A stretch of 64,000 bases of DNA, taken from the NCBI RefSeq assembly GCF_905171765.1, contig NC_053389.1:214340624-214404623 (forward strand). Reading direction: 5' to 3'. Of this stretch, positions 54,426-64,000 are shown piece after piece. Origin of the DNA: Bufo bufo (Eukaryota > Chordata > Amphibia > Anura > Bufonidae). The position numbers and the translations under genes were made by a program. Below the pieces are notes generated by a model. It was given only the letters and a program-made list of their open reading frames with translations, made no database searches and was not told the DNA's origin. Each line of letters begins with the position of its first letter. Position 1 is the stretch's first letter.

Positions 54426-55296
54426 TTGCGGGATGTTAAAATTCATAGCTTTCCCCTCTCCTTACGGCTTTCTGACACCCCTATAAGTAGACTGTTAGAC
54501 TCAGATGGAACCCTACCCTCTGACCAGAAGATATGCGAGTTGCTTAAAATTAAAGCCTGTAACCCCATTCCACTGAGATTCCTCAGAACAGAGATCCTTT
54601 CCTCCCTTAAAAACACCCTACCTCAAGGGGAACTCTCCTGGTTTGAAAAAAAGCAGTAATTCCCTTTACCCCTGTAAACTTATCTCCACAATATATAGGA
54701 ACCTAAAATCGCCAATTACCGAACCCAAACCAGCTATAGTGGGACTATGGGAAAGGGACCTACAACGCAATCTGTCGAGTACAGAAATTTCTAACATGTT
54801 GATCGCTCCGCATAAGATCTCCAGAGGCGCTCGAATCCAAGAGAATGATTATAAAATCCTCTCTCGGTGGTGTAAAACCCCGGATAAAACTTGCCTTTAT
54901 AAAAAAGACTCATCCGACCTTTGTTGGAGATGTAAAAAAGAAAAAGGCTCCTATTTTCATATCTGGTGGTCTTGCGAAGTGATCAAACCGTGGTGGGAAG
55001 AAATAGTTAAAATTACTAATAAAATTTGCCAAACCGCCATTGCCTGTACCCCAGAACTAGTTCTGCTCACTTTAGGGATCCAAAAAACTACCAAACATCA
55101 AGCGTCTCTTTATTGCTTCCAAAGATTATTGCTTCCAAAGTTCTGGCTTACCTCAGATATCCCCAGATTTGAGAGTTGGTACACCAAAATTGACCAGATA
55201 TACAGACTTGAAGAAATCTCACACTGGGAACTAAGAACAAGATCCATTTTTCTTAGTATCTGGAATCCCTGGAAAAAATTCAGGCACTACATTTAA
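54426..55296 (+). pseudogene. ORF2: L1 ORF2, C-terminal region with zinc knuckle
   Basis: Two frames (54426-54659, 54643-55296). The second contains CWRCKKEKGSYFHIWWSC, a CX2CX8HX4C zinc knuckle typical of the L1/Tx1 ORF2 C-terminus, and ends at a TAA followed by the 3' untranslated region. Confidence 0.82.
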
Positions 55297-55686
55297 AATC
55301 ACAAGCAAAGAACTCTGTACTCCTACAATCTCAGAATTGATCTTCCTACTAGAAGATTCCCCCCCCCCCCCCCCCCCCCTTTTTCTTCCCTCTCTTTGAC
55401 TACTCTTACTGTATGTATCCTCACCTCATCTCATGTTGATTTGTCGGTACATTTTATGCCTGCATATCTTACAACTTGTATTGATGGCATTTGTTACACC
55501 CTGCCATGATTATGATTAGGTTATGCATGTCATATGTATACCTCTAATGTTGACTGTTTTTTACATGTTCTCTGAAAATAAAAATTGTCAATATAAAAAA
55601 AAAGGGTAGCTTTGTTGCAGAAACAAACATTTCTTATAGTATATAACATATCATACATTTAATGTGATCATATATTACTATGAATT

Positions 55687-55689
55687 TTT

Positions 55690-55729
<40 letters not shown>

Positions 55730-55740
55730 TGTATATATAT
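55687..55740. repeat. (TA)n microsatellite
   Basis: A run of T then about 21 TA dinucleotides, followed by ctgtatatatatg. Confidence 0.9.
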
Positions 55741-56353
55741 GTCAAATGGACACAGCTTATGATCTTCTATTACTGATGCAAGTGGCAAATACCAACATTA
55801 ACATGATTGTGAAATCTAGCCTTACAAAGTATTGATTAAAACTACAAAGCTCATTTGTCTAGCCTAAAATGTGTGCTCTGCCGAGACAAAGCAGAGGTTT
55901 CTGTCTGTGTAAATAAATGTGATCATTATGCATGAGTTTTATGATTGATCTTCTCATATGACGTTGATCTAAAAAGATCAACCATCTCTTAGAACTGGCA
56001 GGCTGTGTCGTTCCAGTGTAGTGACATCAATTCCCACATCAAGAACTTATTATACTTTCATTAAAGTATTTTCTTATGGGTTGGCCCTGAAGACTAATCA
56101 CATCCTTATTGATAAAAGGCGACTAAAATGAAGAATGACCAGCAGTACATGAAGCAAGTGTTAAATTTGTAAAGTAAATTCATGTGTATTAATTACGCTT
56201 TATGTCATACTGACCCTTTCATCAAGGTGGACTTTCTAAAGAATTTGTGACTTTATCTGCATAGCTCTGCAGGAGATGTACAGTACTGGGCAAAGCCCTT
56301 TTATTTATGTCATTTGTAGTTTATATGGTTACTAAAGAGGTTCGTCCACCTAA
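55741..56353. other. Non-coding interval
   Basis: AT-rich; no repeat ends, coding frame or RNA gene recognised. Confidence 0.4.
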
Positions 56354-56640
56354 GGGCTCATGCACACATACGTTGCGGAATCGTCCATGTGGCTGGCGAA
56401 GGTGGGTCCAGAACCCATTCAACTTGAATGTGTTTGTGATCCGTCCACACCACAAAAACATAGAACATGTTCTATTTTTTTAGCGGTGCGGAGGCACGGA
56501 CAGAAAACCCATGGAAGCACTGAATGGGTCCGCACCCGTGATGCTGTGCACAAACGGCCGCTGCCCGTATATTGTGAACCTGATGTTTGCGGGCGGCAAT
56601 ATAGGCACTGGCCAACAATGGTCGTGTGCATGAGCCCTAA
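56354..56640. repeat. Foldback MITE, 'gggctcatgcacac' ends
   Basis: Starts agggctcatgcacacatacg and ends aatggtcgtgtgcatgagccct, with 14 or more terminal bases inverted. Interior blocks (gggtccgcac, cggccgctgcccgtat) recall 7428-7680. Non-coding. Confidence 0.7.
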
Positions 56641-57827
56641 GCCATGGACAGTATATCACCGCTACCAATAGAATGAAGGAGCCACAACACCTTCTGATTT
56701 TCCCTCAGCATAATGTCATTCCTGTCCAGGTGCTGTGCATGTAATTCAGCCTCATTCACAAAGATTTCACTAGCACTGAGGATCCAGAGCACAGACCCCA
56801 GATTTTTCAGCTGGTGCCCTAGTCCCACAATAGACTATAACTGTGGCTCAAGACATGTATACAGAGTTCTGCAGTGGGGCATGGGAGCTATCACCTTCAT
56901 AAGCCACAAGTCACATTAGGTGTGTAGCCTCCAGTATGAGAGAGAAAAAGTGCGGCCACTGCCACTCAGGCCACACCGCATTGCAGTATACAACATGGAA
57001 TGGCAGTTAAGTATTAGATTTTTTTTCCCCCTTTGTGGTTCACTTCATTTTGGGGGAACTATGGAAAGCCCTATTCCTATCAGAGGCGCTCTCAGGGAGC
57101 ATTATTATTATTCTTGGGGACACTAATTAAGTCAATATTACAATGGGAGGGTACCCTGCTAGTTACTATGAAGGAAAACGATTATTTATGAAGGGATTTA
57201 GGTTGGCACAGTTACTTTTGGGGTTTACTATGTGAGGCATCCTCCTTCACATATTTATTTTTTGAATCACTACTTGGGCACTATTACTCTTGCTATCACT
57301 GTACTGTAGATTTATTATATGTTTGGCACTAATATTTCTCTAGTTAAGCATTTGGGGGCACTGAATGGCACATGATGCACTGTATTAAGGGTAGTTTGTC
57401 TTCAGAAGGTAGAGAGGATGATGAAAAGTGAGGAACCTAAACTCTGCAGAGACTAGTGGTAGCTAGAAGAAGCATTCATTGCGATCTGGGCTAATAGAGA
57501 AGAGGAGAAGAGAGAACAATTGTAATCATAGAAGACGTCACCCGTGAGTCACCAGGTGCCGTTTTTATGTATTTTGTCTTTGACTACCTCAAATCAGTGC
57601 TATATTCTCGTATGTTCTGTAGCCATAAATTTAATGTAAAAAGTAATATCCATCCAGGGACAGTGTGCTGCTGTAGGCCTAGCATGTAACACTTTTCTTT
57701 AGCGTGACAAGGGAATTCAGTACGTATACCTTGGGACTTATGCTACTGATCTTTTAAGACTCTAGCAGTTCTCCTGCCCATTTACTTGAATCAAGCTGAG
57801 TCTCAGTTGTCTGTGCAGTGCCTGACC
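56641..57827. other. Unclassified interval
   Basis: No domain-bearing frame and no clear repeat ends. Candidate short frames lack any recognisable motif. Confidence 0.4.
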
Positions 57828-57831
57828 TTAA

Positions 57832-58106
57832 AGGAGCTGTCCATGTTTGTATTTTTTAAAATCCCTATGGATAAATCCTTATGTATCTGCTCGGCATCAC
57901 TCTGTTCCAGCTAAATGGCTTCTGGAGTCTCTTCGCTGAACTTGGACATGTGACCCAGCAGTGATATTCTGCTTGAGGACACATTACAGCTGAGGCCAGT
58001 AATTGGCTGCAGCAGTACGCATGACACTGTCCATGCAGAAGTTGATAAATTCGGAATGTAAGGTCAAGTGAAAGTGAAGTGACCCCAGGAGCACTGGACA
58101 ACCCCT
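57832..58106. mobile_element. TTAA MITE, 'aggagctgtccatg' ends
   Basis: TTAA at 57828-57831 and a mutated TTAT at 58107-58110 flank ends aggagctgtccatg and gcactggacaacccct. Non-coding. Confidence 0.55.
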
Positions 58107-58139
58107 TTATGTAGTGAAATGTATTATTATTATTTTTTT

Positions 58140-59500
58140 TAAAGCCATTAATTTTATGGCACTATACATCAAGGGGGCTTGGGTTACACATGCATAATAT
58201 AAAAATGCTAATACAATAAACAAGAAACAATAAGAAAGATACTGGTACAGAGGGAGAGAGGATCCTGCCTGCAAGAACTTACCATCTACAAGGGAAGGGA
58301 GAAGAACACACCATAAGTGAGGGTAAAGGCTGCTCATCTGGCTTTCCTGAAGAGGTGGGTTTTTAGGTTACTTTTAAAGGTTTAGATGTTGGGGGAGAGT
58401 CTGATGTACTGGGGTAGTGAGTTCCAGAGTTGGGGAGAGACACATGAGAAATCTTGTAGTCAATTGTATGAAGAATAGATGAGAGGAGAACAAAGAAGAA
58501 GCCATATGAGGATCGGAGTTTACATGTGGGGATGTATTGGGAAAGCAGGTCAGAGATGTAAGGAGGAGACTGGTTGTAGATGGCCTTATATGTAGTTGTT
58601 AGTATTTTAAATTGAATTTCCTGGGCAATAGGGAGTCAGTGAAAAGAACTGGGAGAGGGGGGAGGCAGAGGAGAAATGATGGGACATGTGGATTAACTGG
58701 ACAGCAGATGGACAGAGTAGAATGTTATCTCCAGGCCACAGACCTGCGATACTGGAGAAAGCATTGTGCTATTAACAGTAATAGACAGGTCAGGTAGGGA
58801 AGCTGATGATATGGGGGAAAGACATTGAATTCAGTTTTCTCCATGTTAAGTTTTAGGAAGCTGGAGGAGAAGAATGAAAATATAGCCGACAGACACGCTG
58901 GGATTCTGGATAGCAAGGAAGTGACATCTGGTCATGAGAGGTAGATTTGAGTCTCATTAGCGTAGAAGTGGTATTAGAAGCCATAAAACTCTATGAGCTG
59001 TCCTAGGCTGAATGTATAAATGGAGAAAGTAGGGGACCCAGGACAGAGCTTTGAAAGAGCCCAAGAGAGAGGAGGCGTGATGACAAGGTGGTGTACGAAT
59101 GGGAAACGCTGAAAGTTCTGTTGGTGAGGTAAGAGGAGATCCAGGAGATGGCCAGGTTTTTGATTCCAACTGAAGAGAGGGTTTGTAACAGGAGAGAGTG
59201 GTCGACAGTATCAAAGGCAAAGGACAGGTCAAGGAGGAGGAGCTCAGAGTAATGATGTTTTGCTTTGGAAGCTAGCAGGTCATTGGGGACTTTGGTTAGG
59301 ACAGTTTCAGTGGAGAGTGAAGTGATTGGGTCTGAAGCTGGATTGCAGCTGATCAAAAAGTGTGGGATGAGAGGTGGGAGGACAATTCGGAATGGACATG
59401 TTGTTCTAGGGGTTTTCGTGCAAATGGCAGTAGTGAGATGGGGTGATAGCTGAATAAAGAGGATGGGTCCAGGGAGGGCTTTTTGAGTATGGTTGCATGT
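58140..59500 (-). pseudogene. L2-like LINE, RT fragment and 3' region
   Basis: Read on the minus strand, 59003-59356 encodes RT motif A (LLLLDLSFAFDTVDHSLLLQ) and a decayed motif B (GLFQSSVLGPLL). The motif C position (58953-58967) reads FYANE instead of FYADD, so both catalytic Asp are lost. Downstream (58140-58950) is the decayed C-terminal part and 3' end. The 5' half is missing. No flanking duplication was found. Confidence 0.75.
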
Positions 59501-59558
59501 TTAAAAGAGGACCCTTTATTATGGTGATCATCGGAAATCCTGTGGTCAGACCCTCACC

Positions 59559-59866
59559 CAGGGGCGTAGCTATAGGGGGTGCAATGGTAGCAGTCGCTAC
59601 CAGGCCTAGGAGCCTGACGAGGCCCAAAGACCCTTGTGCCGTATAAGAAGACACTGGTATTATAGAAATTGCATGCTGGTCAAGTTACACTTCTGGCTGA
59701 AAGGAAGAGGTTAGGTGAAGAATGTACATGGGGGGGAGGTGCCGTTTCAATTTTTGCCTCAGGCAGCACGATGTGCTTCTCTGCCCCTGGCCACAAAGCA
59801 CTGAGGGAAGGGGGGCCCAAGCTGAACTTTTGCACCAGGGCCCATGAGCCTTTAGCTGCGTCCCTG
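59559..59866. mobile_element. Short non-autonomous hAT element, 'CAGGGGCGT' ends
   Basis: 308 bp, from CAGGGGCGTAGCTATAG to TTAGCTGCGTCCCTG, with a perfect 8-bp duplication CCCTCACC at 59551-59558 and 59867-59874. It shares its first nine bases with the element at 19094-20937. No transposase. Confidence 0.88.
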
Positions 59867-59874
59867 CCCTCACC

Positions 59875-60448
59875 AATCAGCAAGTGACAATATATCCTAG
59901 TCATATGCTATTATCCTGCTGAAATGAAAACTATTTGCCATTATTACAGCTTCCATTCTTTTTGATAGACTTTCTCTTATTTCCATGCTCCTTTTAAAAA
60001 TCTTCAAGGTTGTTTTAGAATTTGACATAATTTTCTGCTTATAACCACAGTAATCTCACGTACATTCACTGAAAGTGAGGTCTTGACTCTTGAGGGGCCA
60101 GTTCATTGTTCTGTGGAAGCCTCAAATTTCTATTTTATACAGAAATGTAGCTATGAAGGATGGAAAGGTTGTAGATCCCTCTGCCCTATATGAGGAGAAC
60201 AGTTCTATAAATTAAACCTAATATGTTTTCCAGAATGCATTGCATTTTGTATTCATTTTTGTTGCACTTCGAAGTATTCATGACATCATCATATACATCC
60301 ACTAACATGTTCTAATCCACTATGCTTGATTTATGGCTGTAGTAATGGTATGAAATGTTTTCATTGATGTGGTGGGTTTTAAAATTGCTTGTTTTGTTCA
60401 AACATTTCAAACTGAGACTCAGTTCATAAAACCATTGTCCATATTTCA
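59875..60448. other. Non-coding interval
   Basis: No coding frame or repeat boundary recognised. Confidence 0.4.
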
Positions 60449-60453
60449 GATGT

Positions 60454-60832
60454 TGTCACAGACATACCGAGACATACGGACGTTCCTGGCGACAGTGAGT
60501 GTCAGGAGATCTGTGAGACTGGCAACACGTGGTTTGATCTGACAGGTTTTCTTTGTGGATCAATAGGCGTCTGTGTTGTTTCTCGTAATAACCACACCCC
60601 TTGCCTCAGGTGTTGCTAAGGTAGTCATTTAACCTTCCTTATTTATAGTTGCTTCTCCCACAATGCTGTGCAGTTTATAGCTTCTGTTTCACCTGTGGAT
60701 AGTTGGTGGTTGGATCTAGGGTTTTAATAGGAGGTGTCCATCTTCCTTCCCTAGTTCTCAGGTCTTATTCCCTGTTCCCCCCTTCCCTCCTATGCTCGGT
60801 GTTGTGTTTCCCTCCCACACCGAAGCGTGACA
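60454..60832. mobile_element. Solo LTR
   Basis: 379 bp from TGTCACAGACAT to ..GAAGCGTGACA with TG..CA ends and a perfect 5-bp duplication GATGT at 60449-60453 and 60833-60837. The TGTCAC start and TGACA end match those of the two chromovirus LTRs, so a Ty3/gypsy origin is likely. Strand not resolved. Confidence 0.75.
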
Positions 60833-60837
60833 GATGT

Positions 60838-61351
60838 TCAGTTTTATGAGCAAAGGCTGTGAAACTACTGTGCCAACTAACCAGTTTGACATTGGGCTAG
60901 ACATGAGGGTGCTATCTTAGTGGTCCCTTGGTATTCACCCTTTAACCCCCATACAGGGATCTGAACTTTGCTGAAGGGGAGCTACAAAGCCACTACCTCT
61001 TGAAGTAGTTCCAGTTGCCAGCTGACACACTGGGTCAGAACCACCAGTGCAAGGCACAGGAAACACAAGCAAGAAAATAGACAGAATCAGATATGTACAT
61101 GTTCAAAAATTTAGCAAGATCAAACAGGCACAGAACAAGCTCATGACACAGTTCAGACATGGCAGGTACATATACAGAAACATGGCAAGGCAGATCAGAC
61201 AAGAACTAGAACTTGAGAATCTATTGGCAAACAGTGCTAGGAAAAAAGTCACACACGGAACAGACACATGAATAGATCAGGAACAGGCCAAGTGGACAAA
61301 GACAAACAGATCAGAAGCTTTTTCACAGAATCCAGACAAAATATGCAAAGA
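60838..61351. other. Non-coding interval
   Basis: No gene recognised; the short frame at 61047-61271 has no known motif. Confidence 0.4.
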
Positions 61352-61359
61352 CCCAACAG

Positions 61360-62607
61360 CAGGGCTTTTTTTCTCAGAGAAAAGGTGGTGGAACTCAGCC
61401 CCCCTCCCCTGGCCACGCCCCTACCCACCCCTAGGACCGCCCCCTAAAACCGCCCCTTTAGAGAACAGGGATGCAAGTAAAATTTGGGGGGACTATAAAA
61501 GTCCAGCCCAGCAAAGAAACCCCCCAGATGGGGATGGTACTGTTAATGGGGGATCTGGGGATGGCATCCGCAGATCCCCCATCCTATAACAGTGCAATCC
61601 ACAGACCCCCCACCCCATAACAGTGCCATCCACAGACCCCCCCACCCCATAATAGTGCCATCCACAGACCCCCCCTTAACAGTGCCATCCACAGACCCCC
61701 CCTTAACAGTGCTATCCACAGACCCCCCCACCCCATAACAGTGCCATCCACAGACCCCCCCTTAACAGTGCCATCCACAGACCCCCCCACCCCATAACAG
61801 TGCCATCCATAGACCCCCCCCACCCCTTAACAGTGCCATCCACAGACCCTCCCCCACCCCATAACAGTGCCATCCACAGACCCCCCCCACCCCATAACAG
61901 TGCCATCCACAGACCCCCCCCACCCCATAACAGTGCCATCCACAGACACCCCCCCACCCCATAACAGTGCCATCCACAGACACCCCCCCACCCCATAACA
62001 GTGCCATCCACAGACCCCCCCTTAACAGTGCCATCCACAGACCCCCACCTCATAACAGTGCCATCCGCAGACCCCCCCTTAACAGTGCCATCCACAGACC
62101 CCCCCCCATAACACTGCCATCCACAGACCCCCCCCATTGCCGCTCCAGTACAGTTATAAAATGTGTAAAATGAATAATGATTCTATTCATGAGGCCCCCT
62201 CTGTAGTAGAACATTCAATATATCCATCCTACTCACAGGGGTGTTATCGTAATCCCGGCCTACTTTATGAATGAAGCAGGCGGCGCAGGCACGTGACGTC
62301 AGTCAGTCACGCTGCCGCTCGTCTGCCCGGCCGGCCTGGATTACGATAACACCCCTGTGAGTAGGATGGATATATTGAATGTTCCTACAGAGGGGGCCTC
62401 ATGAATAGAATCATTATTAATTTTACACATTCTATAACTGTACTGGAGCTGGGGGCCGGAGCACAGTGAACGCACCGGCCCCCAGCTCCTCCTCCCAGTC
62501 CCTCCCCGCTGATACATCGCAGCCTGCTATGCTGGAGCATGGCAGGCTGCGATGTCAAAAGGTGGCGGAACGCCGTTCCGGTGCGTTCCGCCAGAAAAAA
62601 AGCCCTG
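61360..62607. mobile_element. Non-autonomous hAT element carrying a minisatellite
   Basis: Starts CAGGGCTTTTTTT and ends AAAAAAAGCCCTG (13-bp perfect inverted repeat), with a perfect 8-bp duplication CCCAACAG at 61352-61359 and 62608-62615. The inside holds a C-rich minisatellite (61590-62140) and a second large palindrome (62195-62260 with 62330-62400, tatccatcctactcacagg and complement). No transposase. Confidence 0.88.
61590..62140. repeat. C-rich minisatellite, 'cataacagtgccatccacagacccccc'
   Basis: About 19 units of 24-34 bp, differing mainly in C-run length and in presence of 'acccca'. The Gly-rich open frames on the minus strand are products of this repeat. Confidence 0.88.
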
Positions 62608-62708
62608 CCCAACAGAACCTGAGATTGCACAGCCAGGGGCAGGACAAATATAGCAGACAAATATAGCGGACTTAAAGGGAGTCTGTCACCAACTTTCCAT
62701 GTTTTAGA

Positions 62709-64000
62709 AAAAAATGTGGGGAATTGGGTCAGCACAACCTGTATGTGGTGCACATCACTATGGCGAAATACATATACAAACGAAAAATACAAATGTGATA
62801 GCACTCTACATCCAGCAATTTGCCTCCATGCTGGATGAGGCATTGGTGTACATTTTGGCCAAAGCGTAGTAAGCCACTCACCATGTCAAGGTCGCCTCTA
62901 TTTGAGTGGTCCCTAACTCTAGTTCCTACCTGTTCATGGGCCATGACAGCCACACAAAATCCAGGGAATGCAGGTCAGCATGCACGCCAAGTACACTCTG
63001 CTTTTAACCCCGTCCGGTGCCATTACAGCTTTCATCGGATCCAGGGATGCAAGTACCAACATGCACGCTGAGCCCACCATATACTTCTCCTGGAGCCAAA
63101 TGGCTACTGGTAGGTTCTATATAAGCAGACTCAGTTTTATACTGACTTTAAAACCAGCCTCCAGGACAGATTGACTGGTCAGGTGTGCAATGACTCCAAG
63201 GAGATCGCCACGCCTCCAATATATACTGCAAAGAAAAAATGTGGGGAATTGGGTCAGCACAACCTGTATGTGGTGCACATCACTATGGCGAAATACATAT
63301 ACAAACGAAAAATACAAATGTGATAGCACTCTACATCCAGCAATTTGCCTCTATGCTGGATGAGGCATTGGTGTACATTTTGGCCAAAGCGTAGTAAGCC
63401 ACTCACCACATCAAGGTCGCCTCTATTTGAGTGGTCCCTAACTCTAGTTCCTACCTGTTCATGGGCCATGACAGCCACACAAAATCCAGGGAATGCAGGT
63501 CAGCATGCACGCCAAGTACACTCTGCTTTTAACCCCGTCCGGTGCCATTACAGCTTTCATCGGATCCAGGGATGCAAGTACCAACATGCACGCTGAGCCC
63601 ACCATATACTTCTCCTGGAGCCAAATGGCTACTGGTAGGTTCTATATAAGCAGACTTAGTTTTATACTGACTTTAAAACCAGCCTCCAGGACAGATTGAC
63701 TGGTCAGGTGTGCAATGACTCCAAGGAGATCGCCACGCCTCCAATATATACTGCAAAGAAAAAATGTGGGGAATTGGGTCAGCACAACCTGTATGTGGTG
63801 CACATCACTATGGCGAAATACATATACAAACGAAAAATACAAATGTGATAGCACTCTACATCCAGCAATTTGCCTCCATGCTGGATGAGGCATTGGTGTA
63901 CATTTTGGCCAAAGCGTAGTAAGCCACTCACCACGTCAAGGTCGCCTCTATTTGAGTGGTCCCTAACTCTAGTTCCTACCTGTTCATGGGCCATGACAGC
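62709..64000. repeat. 525-bp tandem repeat, 2.5 units to the window end
   Basis: The block gtggggaattgggtcagcac begins at 62716, 63241 and 63766, exactly 525 bp apart. Units are near identical, with differences such as caccatgtcaagg, caccacatcaagg and caccacgtcaagg. The repeat continues past the window. Short frames recur in every unit without known domains. A degenerate hammerhead-like stretch (ctggatgaggc..ggccaaagcgtag) is in each unit. Confidence 0.88.

Larger units (their letters stand above)
49477..55603 (+). mobile_element. L1/Tx1-clade LINE with complete ends
   Basis: A 17-bp target duplication GGGTAGCTTTGTTGCAG lies at 49460-49476 and 55604-55620. Between them are a GC-rich leader, ORF1, ORF2 with endonuclease, RT and C-terminal zinc knuckle, a 3' untranslated region with 21 C in a row (55359-55379), an aataaa signal (55577-55582) and a short A tail. 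An unrelated segment of about 660 bp interrupts ORF2 at 53763-54420. Despite the clean duplication, ORF2 has many frameshifts. Confidence 0.93.

Noticed and set aside
61543..62137. Gly/Trp-rich open frames on the minus strand
   Set aside because: Produced by the C-rich minisatellite; the same short peptide repeats in every unit and there is no start context or domain.
61590..62140. CRISPR-like regular repeats
   Set aside because: Units are contiguous with no unique spacers, and the sequence is eukaryotic; it is a minisatellite.
62820..63596. Repeated 83-codon frames as duplicated genes
   Set aside because: They recur with the 525-bp unit because the repeat is nearly identical; both strands are open by chance and no domain is seen.

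Overview
The window is vertebrate-type nuclear DNA built almost wholly from transposable elements. The mixture points to an amphibian, most likely a frog: chromodomain-bearing Ty3/gypsy elements of sushi type, a Gmr1-type gypsy element, a Penelope-like element (PLE) with hammerhead motifs, CR1, L1/Tx1 and L2 LINEs, several hAT families, and many palindromic MITEs, some flanked by TTAA. The organism call is inference from these families. No host gene is recognised; two short stretches (47730-47849 + and 46411-46498 -) look like possible exons.

Left part, 1-13080. Two structurally complete chromoviruses lie on the minus strand at 287-5725 (target duplication ACATT, inside an older TTAA-type repeat) and 7813-13075 (duplication CTCTG). 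Both carry a 10-nt sequence after the 5' LTR that is complementary to the predicted start of their own transcript, the mark of Tf1/sushi self-priming. The first also has a textbook -1 frameshift signal between gag and pol.

Middle part, 13080-41070. After several foldback MITEs, one decayed hAT transposon runs from 18258 to somewhere near 39800. It has a 5' tandem array, a transposase gene and a 3' minisatellite. Later arrivals broke it up. A 1.84 kb hAT element (19094-20937, itself holding a TA-flanked element) sits in the 5' array. An 11.1 kb hAT-ended composite (24386-35472, duplication CTGTCCAC) splits the transposase gene. A CR1 LINE (36426-39338) sits in the 3' minisatellite. The composite holds two tRNA-like foldbacks, a tandem PLE with a hammerhead in each terminal copy, a young gag-less Gmr1-type element with a 904-codon open pol gene (25736-29481), a solo LTR and a TTAA MITE.

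Right part, 41071-64000. There are TTAA MITEs, minisatellites, a 600-bp inverted-repeat element with a hammerhead motif (44124-44723), an L1 with a 17-bp target duplication (49477-55603), an L2 fragment, a solo LTR, a hAT MITE containing a C-rich minisatellite, and at the edge 2.5 units of a 525-bp tandem repeat.

Most coding regions carry stops, frameshifts or lost catalytic residues. The Gmr1-type pol gene and the first chromovirus gag gene are the clear open exceptions.
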